From NCBI GenBank assembly GCA_964496475.1, contig CAZBZS010000030.1, positions 1 through 26,730 of the forward strand: DNA of 26,730 bases. The letters run 5' to 3'. Under the pieces are notes generated by a model. The model made no database searches. It saw nothing but the letters and a program-made list of their open reading frames with translations, and had not been told where the DNA came from. This document shows positions 1 through 7,985 of the stretch, piece after piece. Every line of letters begins with the position of its first letter. The stretch's first letter is position 1. The stretch is from JASLPR01 sp964496475 (lineage in GTDB: Bacteria > Chloroflexota > UBA11872 > VXNJ01). The position numbers were made by a program, and so were the translations under genes.

Positions 1-984
1 GTTGCCCACGGGCAAATGCCCTCCGCGAGGCTCGAACGCGTCATGGTCGATTTTGCCGCTCGCAAAGTCAACGTGCTCGTCTGCACCGCCATCATCGAGA
101 ACGGCATGGACCTGCCCAACGTCAACACCCTGATCGCCGACGAGTGCTGGATGTTCGGCCTGGCCCAGCTCTATCAGCTCCGCGGCCGGGTGGGGCGCTC
201 CGCTAACCAGGCCTACGCCTACTTCCTGTACAGCCCCAAGCGACGCCTTTCCGAGGATGCCCAAAAGCGCCTCCAGGCCATCATGGAAGCCAGTGAATTG
301 GGCGCCGGCTTCCGTCTGGCGATGCGAGACCTGGAGATTCGCGGGGCCGGTGACCTTCTCGGATCCGATCAGCACGGTTTCGCCAATGCCGTCGGTTTCG
401 ATCTCTACTGTCGTATGCTCGCCGACGCCGTGCGGGATCGCAAAGGCGAAGATCCAGAAGAAGAGCCGGTTAAGCTCGCTCAGATCGGACTGCCACTCGT
501 CGCCTACTTGCCCGACGATTACATGGCCGGCTACGAAACAAAAATTCGCGAATACCAGCGCCTCGCTCGCGCTATCTCCCTCACAGAGGCCGAGGCCGCA
601 ATTGCCAGTCTTCGAGATAGATTTGGCGAGTTCCCCGACCCAGTGGCAAATCTGGCATACGTGGTCCGGCTCCGTGCCAAGGCGACGACCCTAGGCGTGG
701 ACTCGATTACCAGCTACGGTGGCGAACTGCTGATTCGCCTGCCAAAAGATATTGAGGTTCGGCGGAGAGCCATCCGCGACGCTGTCGGTCCGGGCATGCG
801 TGTTGGCCGAAACGGCTTATCGTGGCCTAACTTCCAGAACGATTCAGACTGGCAGAGCAAAGTAACTGCCCTGCTTGACGCCATCGCCGAACATGCGGCA
901 CGCTCATCCGCCGTGCCCCCGGCCATCAAAGCTGATCAGTCGCCGGCGCATGCTGGACTCGAACAACTGCCGACGGAGGAATAA
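1..984 (+). CDS. mfd: Transcription-repair coupling factor Mfd, C-terminal part (5' end outside window)
   Basis: Mfd is the ATP-driven DNA translocase that removes stalled RNA polymerase and recruits UvrA for transcription-coupled repair. The reading frame is open from base 1, so about 327 C-terminal residues are seen. The fragment begins with the family motif VAHGQM, then the second RecA lobe with NVLVCTAIIENGMDLPNVNT and the helicase motif VI stretch QLRGRVGRSANQAYAYF, then RDLEIRGAGDLLGSDQHG and the C-terminal TRCF (D7) domain from roughly residue 150. The UvrA-binding, RNA-polymerase-binding and first helicase lobes lie upstream. The stop TAA directly abuts the topA ATG, so the two are probably co-transcribed. 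The tail after about residue 300 is poorly conserved in the family. The alternative, RecG, is excluded by the D7-type C-terminus. Confidence 0.97.
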   Translation, partial: VAHGQMPSARLERVMVDFAARKVNVLVCTAIIENGMDLPNVNTLIADECWMFGLAQLYQLRGRVGRSANQAYAYFLYSPKRRLSEDAQKRLQAIMEASELGAGFRLAMRDLEIRGAGDLLGSDQHGFANAVGFDLYCRMLADAVRDRKGEDPEEEPVKLAQIGLPLVAYLPDDYMAGYETKIREYQRLARAISLTEAEAAIASLRDRFGEFPDPVANLAYVVRLRAKATTLGVDSITSYGGELLIRLPKDIEVRRRAIRDAVGPGMRVGRNGLSWPNFQNDSDWQSKVTALLDAIAEHAARSSAVPPAIKADQSPAHAGLEQLPTEE

Positions 985-3213
985 ATGGCTAGGATCAAAA
1001 GCGAACCAAAGAAGAAAAAAAGCGACGCCGAGAAAGACTCGAAACCCGGCCGCTATCTGGTCGTCGTCGAGTCACGCGCGAAGGCCGCCACATTGCAGAA
1101 ATTCCTCGGTGATGACTACCGCGTGATCGCCTCCTTCGGGCACGTCCGCGACCTCCCCACCCAGAATTTTGGCGTTAACATTGCCAAGGATTTCGAGCCC
1201 TGGTACGTGGTTCCAAGGGACAAGAAGCGCACCGTCCGTGACATCAAAGACCGCGCCCACGACTCTGAGATCGTGTACATGGCGACCGACCCGGACCGCG
1301 AGGGCGAGGCCATCGCCTGGCACCTCCTCGAGGCCGCCGAAATAGACAACTCCAGAATCCAGCGAATCGCCTTTCACGAGATCACCAAAACGGCGATTCA
1401 AAAGGCGCTAGACGAACCCCGCGAAATCGACATGAATTTGGTCGAGTCCCAGCAGGCTAGGCGCGTTCTAGATCGCCTTGTCGGCTTCAAGATCAGCCCC
1501 TTGCTTTCCAATCGCATACGTGGGGCCGTCGGGGCTGGCCGGGTCCAGAGCGTTGCCCTGCGCTTCGTGGTCGACCGCGAACGTGAAATCCGTGCCTTCG
1601 TCCCCGTCGAGTGGTGGACGGTAGAAGGCGCATTTTCCGACGGCCCGAAGTCCAAGAAAATTTTTCAGGCCGTGCTCGAGGGCGTGGACGAGAAACTGGA
1701 GATGGCCGACAAGAACGCCGCCGACATCCTCATCAGCCGCCTCGAAGGAGCCTCTCACTCAGTAGGCGAACTGCGCGAACGCCGCCAGCAGCAGCGCGCC
1801 CAGGCCCCCTTCACCACCGCCAGCCTGCAACGGGCCGCTTCCTCCGAACTCAGCATGTCGCCGTCCCTCACCATGCGCGTAGCGCAGCAGCTCTACGAGG
1901 GCATCGCCATCGGTGGCGGTGACGCCGTCGGCCTCATCACCTACATGCGGACCGACTCAACCCAGATCGCCGTCGAAGCCCGGACCGAGGCCAGGACCTT
2001 CATCCAGCGCCGGTTCGGCGACGAGTACGTGCCTGAGAAGCCAAACGTTTACCGCACCCGGACCCGAAACGCCCAGGAGGCCCACGAAGCCGTCCGTCCC
2101 ACTTCCGTATACCGCGTGCCCGAGGAGATTCGGGACGATCTGGATTCCCGCCAATATCGTCTCTACAACCTGATCTGGCGGCGATTCGTCGCCAGCCAGA
2201 TGGCCTCCGCCCGCACCCGCACCGTGACCGTCCTGTCCAAAATCGTTCGTGACGGCGAGACCTTGCCGCTCAGATTCCGGGCCTCCGCCACCGAGGTCAT
2301 ATTCGCCGGCCACCGGGTTGTATCCCGAACCGGCAAAGGCGATGACGCGGAAGTCGTAGCCGCCCGCGAAGTTATTCTCGGTCTGACCAAAGGGCGGGCG
2401 CTCGATCTCCACGTTCTCGCCGGTGAGCAGCACTTCACCGAACCGCCGCCCAGATTCTCCGAGGCCAGCCTCATCCGGCTGCTGGAAGAAGAGGGTATCG
2501 GCCGCCCCAGCACATACGCCCCCACTGTCCGCATCCTGGTCAGCCATCGCTACTGTGAACTCGAACGCCGGCAGCTCGTTCCCACCGAGCTCGGCGAAGC
2601 CGTTACCGACGCCATGGTCGAGTACTTCCCCGGCATCGTGGACCGGGGCTTCACCGAAAGTCTGGAAGACGATCTCGACCGGGTGGCCAAAGGCGAGGCT
2701 GGCTGGATCGAATTGCTCAACGGCTTCTGGGGTCCGTTCAGCCATTCCCTCCAGCATGCCGAAGACAACATGAAAAAGGTGCAGCAACCCGAGGAGCACA
2801 CCGGCGAGGACTGCCCCGACTGCGGAAACGAGCTGATGATACGAAGCGGCCGCTACGGCAGATTCATCGGCTGCTCCAACTATCCCGAATGTAAATTCCG
2901 GCGCCACTTACTCAAGAAGGTCGGCGTCACCTGCCCCGACTGCGAAGAGGGCAACATCGTTGAGCGGCGAAGCCGCCGCGGCCGCGTGTTCTACGGCTGC
3001 AGTCGCTATCCAGCTTGTGAATACACAACCTGGGCCAGGCCGCGACCTCCCGGCGAATCCGAAGAACAGGCCGCCGCTGCCGGCGACGGCGATCCCACGA
3101 TACCCGGCAAATCCGGAGAACAGGCCGCCGCTGCCAGCGACGACGATCCGACCGAATCGGGTGATGCTGGCGAACTGTCCGAGGTCTCGCCGCCGGATAC
3201 CGCGGCCAGTTAA
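985..3213 (+). CDS. topA: DNA topoisomerase I (type IA)
   Basis: TopA relaxes negative supercoils by transient single-strand cleavage. The 742-residue protein has a lysine-rich N-terminus, then the TOPRIM domain with E29 (VVVESRAK) and the acidic DPDREG triad D102/D104/E106. The catalytic tyrosine is Y320 in GLITYMRTDS. Two C-terminal four-cysteine zinc fingers follow: C610/C613/C630/C636 and C650/C653/C672/C678. This is a normal length and domain order for bacterial TopA. After the fingers comes an acidic Ala-rich tail made partly of two 18-residue tandem repeats (54 bases each, 3049-3102 and 3103-3156). The ATG follows mfd with no gap, and GGAGGA of the mfd 3' end serves as ribosome binding site. 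Confidence 0.97.
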   Translation: MARIKSEPKKKKSDAEKDSKPGRYLVVVESRAKAATLQKFLGDDYRVIASFGHVRDLPTQNFGVNIAKDFEPWYVVPRDKKRTVRDIKDRAHDSEIVYMATDPDREGEAIAWHLLEAAEIDNSRIQRIAFHEITKTAIQKALDEPREIDMNLVESQQARRVLDRLVGFKISPLLSNRIRGAVGAGRVQSVALRFVVDREREIRAFVPVEWWTVEGAFSDGPKSKKIFQAVLEGVDEKLEMADKNAADILISRLEGASHSVGELRERRQQQRAQAPFTTASLQRAASSELSMSPSLTMRVAQQLYEGIAIGGGDAVGLITYMRTDSTQIAVEARTEARTFIQRRFGDEYVPEKPNVYRTRTRNAQEAHEAVRPTSVYRVPEEIRDDLDSRQYRLYNLIWRRFVASQMASARTRTVTVLSKIVRDGETLPLRFRASATEVIFAGHRVVSRTGKGDDAEVVAAREVILGLTKGRALDLHVLAGEQHFTEPPPRFSEASLIRLLEEEGIGRPSTYAPTVRILVSHRYCELERRQLVPTELGEAVTDAMVEYFPGIVDRGFTESLEDDLDRVAKGEAGWIELLNGFWGPFSHSLQHAEDNMKKVQQPEEHTGEDCPDCGNELMIRSGRYGRFIGCSNYPECKFRRHLLKKVGVTCPDCEEGNIVERRSRRGRVFYGCSRYPACEYTTWARPRPPGESEEQAAAAGDGDPTIPGKSGEQAAAASDDDPTESGDAGELSEVSPPDTAAS
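3049..3156 (+). repeat. 54-base tandem duplication in the topA tail
   Basis: Two in-frame 54-base units lie side by side at 3049-3102 and 3103-3156. They encode PGESEEQAAAAGDGDPTI and PGKSGEQAAAASDDDPTE, which match at 13 of 18 residues. They lie after the second zinc finger in the disordered tail, so they probably arose by local duplication and do not affect the catalytic core. Confidence 0.85.
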
Positions 3214-3258
3214 TTCAGGCGCCGTGGAATTTCCTCTGGTCTGAGCCCGGCGCTACGC

Positions 3259-3290
3259 TATCATTCGTCCACGTGCCGCCCACGGGCGGC
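3259..3290 (+). promoter_or_regulatory. Possible rpsB promoter -10 box and leader hairpin
   Basis: The 177 bases between topA and rpsB are the only sizeable gap in the first 15 kb. They contain TATCAT (3259-3264), one mismatch from a -10 box, but no convincing -35 box. It is followed by a perfect inverted repeat GCCGCCC-AC-GGGCGGC (3275-3290), which would form a hairpin near the 5' end of a leader of about 120 bases. Autoregulation of rpsB through its leader by S2 is known in gammaproteobacteria; whether this hairpin does the same is unknown. It could instead be the topA terminator stem, but no T-run follows. Confidence 0.35.
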
Positions 3291-3390
3291 TAACTGAGCA
3301 CGCCATCTGACCAGCGAGTCCTGCCGGCCATAGCCGGTCCTTGCCAAACGGGATGACGGTGGCGGAAGAGTAAAGGAATTGGGTAACAAC

Positions 3391-4545
3391 TTGCCCCTCA
3401 TCGAAATTCGCGAACTGCTCGGCGCCGGTGTCCATTTCGGACACAAAACCCAGCGCTGGAACCCCGGCATGAGGCGTTTCATCTTCGGCGCCCGCAACGG
3501 CATCCACATCATCGATCTCCAGCACACCGTGCGTGCCATCGACGAAGCCGAAGCCATCCTTGTCCACCTCGTCCAGAACGGTGGCCGGGTCATCTTTGTG
3601 GGGACCAAGCGCCAGGCCCGCGACGCCGTGCGCGAGGCCGCCGAAAATTCCGCCCAGTACTACGTCAACCAACGTTGGCTTGGTGGAACCCTCACCAACT
3701 TCCAGACCATCAAGCACCGCCTGCAGAGGTTGCGCGAATTGCGCGCTCTGCACGCCGATGGAGCCTTCGACGAATTGTCCAAACGTGACATGCACACCCA
3801 GCTCGTCGAACTAAACCGCCTTGAGCGCAAATTGGGCGGTCTCGCCACCATGAGCGAGCTGCCTGACGTGATCTTCCTCGTCGATCCCCGACGCGAACAG
3901 ATCGCCGTCAACGAAGCCCGCGTTCTCGGTATCCCCGTTGTAGCCATGGTCGATACCAACTGCAATCCGGACGACGTCGATTTGCCGATCCCCGCCAACG
4001 ACGATTCTATCCGTTCCATTCGCCTGATCCTCGATCGTATCTCCCAGAATGTCGCCTCCGCCTTCGAGCAATACGAAACCGTGCGGATAGAGCGGGAAGC
4101 GGCCGAACGTATCGAGCACGAACGGCAGGAGAAGGCGCGGCGCGAAGTCGCCGTCAAGCGTCAAGAGGACACGGCTCAGGCCAGGGCCGCCGAAGCCGGG
4201 CGCGACAGGGCCAGTGAATCGCCGCGGGTGGCGTCTCCGGCGACCGCCGAAGACCGTCCTCGCGCCGTTGTGAAGGCTCCAGCGGCGGTGCCGGCGGCAC
4301 CCAGCGGCAAGGCCGCCCCGGCTGCGCCAAAGGCCCAAGTTGCGGTGAAGGCCGCAGTCAAGCCGCAGGCCAAGGCCGCCGCCAAGAGCGACGTCAAACC
4401 AACAGCCGAAGCCGCCGCCAAGAGCGCAGCCAAACCGAAGGCCGAAGTCGCCGACAAGAGCGCAGCCAAACCGAAGGCCAAAGCCGCCGCAAAAAGCGCG
4501 GCCAAGTCCGGAGCCAAAACTACAGAAAGCGACGCCGGCTCCTAG
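3391..4545 (+). CDS. rpsB: 30S ribosomal protein S2 with long Ala/Lys-rich C-terminal extension
   Basis: S2 binds the small-subunit body and helps recruit S1. The core (about residues 1-225) is typical: LLGAGVHFGHKTQRWNPGM, FIFGARNGIHIIDL, VGTKRQARDAV, NQRWLGGTLTNF, VDTNCNPDDVDLPIPANDD. The TTG at 3391 is chosen because it gives exactly the family's N-terminal length. The TTG at 3379 lies only one base after the AAGGA ribosome binding site (3373-3377), and no ATG or GTG exists in frame. A charged, probably helical stretch (about 226-260) leads into a tail of more than 100 Ala/Lys/Pro-rich residues, including five 12-residue repeats (317-376). Normal S2 is roughly 230-280 residues against 384 here. 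tsf follows, as in most bacteria. Confidence 0.96.
   Translation: MPLIEIRELLGAGVHFGHKTQRWNPGMRRFIFGARNGIHIIDLQHTVRAIDEAEAILVHLVQNGGRVIFVGTKRQARDAVREAAENSAQYYVNQRWLGGTLTNFQTIKHRLQRLRELRALHADGAFDELSKRDMHTQLVELNRLERKLGGLATMSELPDVIFLVDPRREQIAVNEARVLGIPVVAMVDTNCNPDDVDLPIPANDDSIRSIRLILDRISQNVASAFEQYETVRIEREAAERIEHERQEKARREVAVKRQEDTAQARAAEAGRDRASESPRVASPATAEDRPRAVVKAPAAVPAAPSGKAAPAAPKAQVAVKAAVKPQAKAAAKSDVKPTAEAAAKSAAKPKAEVADKSAAKPKAKAAAKSAAKSGAKTTESDAGS
4339..4518 (+). repeat. Five 36-base units encoding the S2 tail repeats
   Basis: Five consecutive in-frame 36-base units at 4339, 4375, 4411, 4447 and 4483 encode variants of AAAKSAAKPKAE. The third and fourth units are most alike at DNA level. The peptide resembles the lysine/alanine/proline tails of histone H1 and of some actinobacterial HU proteins, which suggests nucleic-acid binding by charge. 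That function is inference. Confidence 0.85.
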
Positions 4546-4595
4546 TCGACCCACTAGGGCCACGTGCCCGACGAAAGCAGGATAGCTAACCGGTG

Positions 4596-5084
4596 ATGGC
4601 CACTGACATAACCGCGACTATGGTCAAGGAGTTGCGTGAATCTACTGGCGGCGGGATCATGGAGTGCAAGCGCGCCCTCGTGGAGTCCGGCGGCGATATG
4701 GAAAAAGCCGCCGCCATAATCCGAGCCGGGGGGATAGCCAAAGCCGCCCGGCGATCCGATCGCGCCACCAAACAGGGTGTCATCGACGCCTACATCCACC
4801 CCGGCCGGCCGCTTGGCGCTCTCATCGAACTGGGCTGTGAAACCGATTTCGTCGCCAGGACCGAGGAGTTCCGCATTCTCGCTCATGAGATCGCCATGCA
4901 TGTGGCCGCCATGGGGCCCGAGCGGATTGACGGCAACAATGACGGCGACGGCGAGGCCTTGCTTGACCAGGCCTACGTCCGTGACCCCGGGCGCACCATC
5001 CGCGAACTCATCCAGGAGACAATCGCCCGAACCGGCGAAAACGTCCGCGTGACTCGTTTCAGCCGCTTCGAGGTCGGAACTTAG
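4596..5084 (+). CDS. tsf: Translation elongation factor Ts (short form)
   Basis: EF-Ts exchanges GDP for GTP on EF-Tu. The N-terminal UBA-like domain carries VKELRESTGGGIMECKRAL, followed by the core with IELGCETDFVARTEEFRILAHEIAMHVAA, including the TDFVAR element that contacts EF-Tu. The protein ends in VTRFSRFEVGT as the family does. At 162 residues it is the short one-subdomain form, like Thermus and unlike the 283-residue E. coli protein. The ATG at 4596 is preferred over the GTG immediately before it; AGGA lies 12 bases upstream. It sits between rpsB and pyrH in the usual order. Confidence 0.96.
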   Translation: MATDITATMVKELRESTGGGIMECKRALVESGGDMEKAAAIIRAGGIAKAARRSDRATKQGVIDAYIHPGRPLGALIELGCETDFVARTEEFRILAHEIAMHVAAMGPERIDGNNDGDGEALLDQAYVRDPGRTIRELIQETIARTGENVRVTRFSRFEVGT

Positions 5085-5106
5085 CGGCACAGGAAGACGG
5101 GGCCCC

Positions 5107-5829
5107 ATGCAAGAGCCAAAATACCGAAGAGTTCTCCTAAAGCTCAGCGGTACAGCTCTCTGTACAGAAGGCGGCCATGGTATCTCGCCCGGCAGGGCCA
5201 GCCGGCTCGGAGAGCAGGTCGTCGCAGCCCATCGGCTGGGCGTGGAACTCGGAATCGTCATCGGCGCCGGCAACATCTGGCGCGGCCTCGCCGCCGAGCA
5301 GGTCGGCATGGACCGCTCCACCGCCGATTATATGGGCATGCTCGCCACCGTCATGAACGCCCTAGCCCTTCAGGACGCCATCGAATCCCTCGGCGTCGAT
5401 ACCCGCGTGCAGACCGCTATTGAAATGCGCGAGATCGCCGAGCCCTACATCCGCCGTCGTGCCGTCAAGCACCTCGAGTCCGGCCGCGTCGTCATCTTCG
5501 CCGCTGGAACCGGCAACCCCTACTTCACCACCGACACCGCCGCTGCCCTGCGGGCCATGGAAATCGGGGCCGACGCCTTCCTCAAAGCCACCCAGGTCGA
5601 CGGCGCTTACGACAAAGATCCAGAAACCTATCCCGACGCCGTTCGCTTCGACACCATCACCTACATGGAAGCCCTCAACCTCGGCCTCAAGATCATGGAC
5701 GCCACCGCCTTCAGCCTCTGCATGGAAAATGACATGCCGATCGTCGTTTTCCGCCTGGACGGTTCCGCCAGCCTCACCCGCATTCTTCACGGTGAAAAAC
5801 TGGGTACTATCGTAGGAGCCGCAGTCTGA
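5107..5829 (+). CDS. pyrH: UMP kinase
   Basis: PyrH phosphorylates UMP to UDP and belongs to the amino-acid-kinase fold, not the P-loop NMP kinases. Visible motifs are the N-terminal VLLKLSGTAL, the phosphate loop GAGNIWRG, DYMGMLATVMNALALQDA, the GTGNPYFTTDTAAALRA nucleotide site and the Asp-rich DGAYDKDP segment. The 240-residue length is standard. AGGA lies upstream of the ATG. Its TGA overlaps the frr ATG by one base (TGATG), which implies translational coupling. Confidence 0.97.
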   Translation: MQEPKYRRVLLKLSGTALCTEGGHGISPGRASRLGEQVVAAHRLGVELGIVIGAGNIWRGLAAEQVGMDRSTADYMGMLATVMNALALQDAIESLGVDTRVQTAIEMREIAEPYIRRRAVKHLESGRVVIFAAGTGNPYFTTDTAAALRAMEIGADAFLKATQVDGAYDKDPETYPDAVRFDTITYMEALNLGLKIMDATAFSLCMENDMPIVVFRLDGSASLTRILHGEKLGTIVGAAV

Positions 5830-6386
5830 TGCTTGACGACATTCTCGAACAAGTTGGCCGTCACATGGACAGATCGCTCGACGTTCTGGACTATGAACTA
5901 CGGTCGGTCCGCACCGGCCGGGCATCGACCTCTTTTGTGGAAGGACTGATGGTCGAAGCCTACGGCGGCTCCTCCCCATTGAATACCATTGCTAGCTTGG
6001 CCGTACCCGAGGCTCGGCTGCTCGTTGTGCAGCCCTGGGATAAGTCGATCATCACCGACATCGAGCGCGCCATCGAGCAAGCCGATCTGGGCATCACTCC
6101 CTCGAATGACGGCACCGTCATCCGGCTGCCTTTCCCGCCCCTGAGCGCCGAACGACGTCGAGATCTCGTCAAAGTCGTCAAGGCAAAACTCGAAGACGCC
6201 AAAGTCGCGGTGAGAAATATCAGGCGCGAGGCACAGGACGACATCCGCGACACCGAACACGAAAAAATGTGCTCTCAGGACGAGGCCCATCGGGCACAGC
6301 AACGGCTGCAAGAAATTACCGACGCCAAAATCCTCAAGATCGACGAAGCCGGCGACTGCAAGGAGGAAGAGGTTCTTGAAGTCTAG
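5829..6386 (+). CDS. frr: Ribosome recycling factor
   Basis: RRF splits post-termination ribosomes together with EF-G. The 185-residue protein has the full family pattern: the first long helix with LRSVRTGRAS (R28 and R31 are the conserved arginines), the domain II sheet region with YGGSSPLNTIASLAVPEAR, PFPPLSAERRRDLVKVVK, and a C-terminal helix with the charged NIRREAQDDI segment. The start is fixed by the one-base overlap with pyrH. Confidence 0.97.
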   Translation: MLDDILEQVGRHMDRSLDVLDYELRSVRTGRASTSFVEGLMVEAYGGSSPLNTIASLAVPEARLLVVQPWDKSIITDIERAIEQADLGITPSNDGTVIRLPFPPLSAERRRDLVKVVKAKLEDAKVAVRNIRREAQDDIRDTEHEKMCSQDEAHRAQQRLQEITDAKILKIDEAGDCKEEEVLEV

Positions 6387-6401
6387 AAGGCTTGCCAGCC
6401 A

Positions 6402-7169
6402 ATGAGCGCTGGCAAATCCTCCCCCGACTCCAACGGGGCATCCCCCGTCGTCCCCAGGCACGTCGGCATCGTCATGGACGGCAACGGCCGCTGGGCGCAG
6501 CAGCGCGGCCTTACCCGCTCCGACGGTCACCGCGCCGGCACCATGTGCGTCCGCCCGATCGCGGAAGCCTGCATCGACCACGGCGTCAAGTACCTCACCG
6601 TCTACGCGCTTTCTACCGAGAACTGGTCTCGCCCGCTCGACGAAATCGACATCCTGCTCGATCTGATCGGTGACTGCCTCGCAGCCGAGCGCAAAGCGAT
6701 ATTTGAAAGCCGCATCAGGATTAAAGTCCTCGGCTCCATGCGCCCCATCCCTCCCACCTTGCGACTCTCCATTCGCCAGATGGAGCGGGCCACGGCCAAC
6801 TTCGACCGCCTTACCCTGAACATGGCCTTCAATTACGGAGGCCGCGCCGAAATCGTCCGGGCGGTCAAGCTGTTGATGCAGGACAAGGTGGATTCGGAAG
6901 ACGTCACCGAGGATTTGCTTGAGCAGTATCTCTACACCGTAGGGCAGCCCGCCCCCGATCTCATAATTCGCACCGGCGGCGAGCAGCGCCTGAGCAACTT
7001 TCTCCTCTGGCAATCGGCCTACGCTGAGTTCTACTGGACTCCGGTCTTATGGCCGGACTTCGACGAGGCCGAATTCGCCAGAGCGCTGCAATCCTTCTCC
7101 GAACGCACCCGCCGTTACGGTCGGTCCGAGTCTCAGAGCGGCGTCCCCGGTGCCCTTGGCGACGGCTAG
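6402..7169 (+). CDS. uppS: Isoprenyl (undecaprenyl-type) diphosphate synthase, cis-prenyltransferase
   Basis: This enzyme condenses isopentenyl diphosphate onto farnesyl diphosphate in cis to make the polyprenyl carrier used in cell-wall synthesis. The 255-residue protein has the catalytic Asp D26 in HVGIVMDGNGRWAQQRGL, then GHRAG, the YALSTENWSRP motif, NMAFNYGGRAEI, and the C-terminal IRTGGEQRLSNFLLWQSAYAEF and LWPDF. The family usually has RTSGEQR; the change to RTGGEQR is mild. The ATG at 6402 follows AGAAGG. The 3' end overlaps cdsA by 20 bases. Confidence 0.96.
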   Translation: MSAGKSSPDSNGASPVVPRHVGIVMDGNGRWAQQRGLTRSDGHRAGTMCVRPIAEACIDHGVKYLTVYALSTENWSRPLDEIDILLDLIGDCLAAERKAIFESRIRIKVLGSMRPIPPTLRLSIRQMERATANFDRLTLNMAFNYGGRAEIVRAVKLLMQDKVDSEDVTEDLLEQYLYTVGQPAPDLIIRTGGEQRLSNFLLWQSAYAEFYWTPVLWPDFDEAEFARALQSFSERTRRYGRSESQSGVPGALGDG

Positions 7170-7974
7170 ACGCAACCTTCTGTTCCGATTATCCACCGCG
7201 TCCATCCTGTTGCCGGTGGCGCTCGCCGCCGTCTGGGCCGGCAACCCCGCCCTTTTCATTCTTACCGCCATCCTAGTCCTCCTCGGACTCTGGGAGATGC
7301 GTTCTATCGCCATCGCCGCCGGCTGGGGCTTCATCTCCTGGGTCGCGTTTCCCCTCGCTGTGGCGTTCCTCCTGCTGCCCCTATCTAATCAATCTCAGGC
7401 CATTGTCCTCGCGGCCATCGCCGCCGCTGCGATAGCCGCCGGATTGGTAGCCTCCGCCCTCAAGAATTCCAGCGCCAGCCGGTGGTCCGGCCTCGCCGCT
7501 GCTACCGGCTCCGCGCTTTATGTCGGCGGCCTGGCCGCCGCCCTCCCCGCCACCCGCGGCGAATCCGCCGGCCTGGCCTGGGTACTCATACTGTTGGCCG
7601 CCGTCTGGTCATATGACATCGCCGCCTATTTCACCGGCACCGCCATCGGCCGCCATTGCCTCGCCCCGCAGCTATCGCCCAGCAAGTCCTGGGAAGGTGT
7701 CGCCGGCGGTTTGACCGGCGCCATCGCCACCGCCGCCATCGTCTCTCTATTTTTCACCGTCGGCCTGTGGATCGCCTTGCTGGCCGCCGCTTTCATCTCC
7801 CTCGCCGCCCAGGTCGGCGATCTCTTCGAATCTGCCCTGAAACGCCGGGCCAATCTCAAGGATTCCGGTCGATTACTCCCCGGCCACGGTGGTATTCTCG
7901 ACCGTGTCGATAGCTTACTTTTCGCCGGACCGGTGGCCTATGCCTTCGCTGCCTTTTCGTCCGGCCCCGGCTAG
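7150..7974 (+). CDS. cdsA: Phosphatidate cytidylyltransferase (CDP-diacylglycerol synthase)
   Basis: CdsA makes CDP-diacylglycerol from phosphatidate and CTP in the inner membrane. The 274-residue protein is mostly hydrophobic, with about eight membrane helices. It ends with the family signature: SPSKSWEGVAGG, then the region from AQVGDLFESALKRRANLKD through LLPGHGGILDRVDSLLF, which carries the conserved Lys-Asp and HGG..DR..D residues. The GTG at 7150 is the chosen start because it is the only plausible one giving the basic N-terminus before the first helix. It lies inside the uppS 3' end, so the two are translationally coupled. Confidence 0.95.
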   Translation: MPLATARRNLLFRLSTASILLPVALAAVWAGNPALFILTAILVLLGLWEMRSIAIAAGWGFISWVAFPLAVAFLLLPLSNQSQAIVLAAIAAAAIAAGLVASALKNSSASRWSGLAAATGSALYVGGLAAALPATRGESAGLAWVLILLAAVWSYDIAAYFTGTAIGRHCLAPQLSPSKSWEGVAGGLTGAIATAAIVSLFFTVGLWIALLAAAFISLAAQVGDLFESALKRRANLKDSGRLLPGHGGILDRVDSLLFAGPVAYAFAAFSSGPG

Positions 7975-7985
7975 CGGGTGATCGT

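Noticed and set aside
1957..2907. A 316-codon minus-strand open frame in topA
   Set aside because: It is antisense to the conserved TopA core and zinc fingers and Gly/Ala/Val-rich, with no domain signature.
3379..3390. TTG at 3379 as the rpsB start
   Set aside because: It lies one base after AAGGA, too close for initiation, and adds four residues beyond the family's N-terminus.
5898..7013. A 371-codon minus-strand open frame across frr and uppS
   Set aside because: It is antisense to two recognised genes, has no family motifs, and is explained by the C-ending codon bias of the plus-strand genes.
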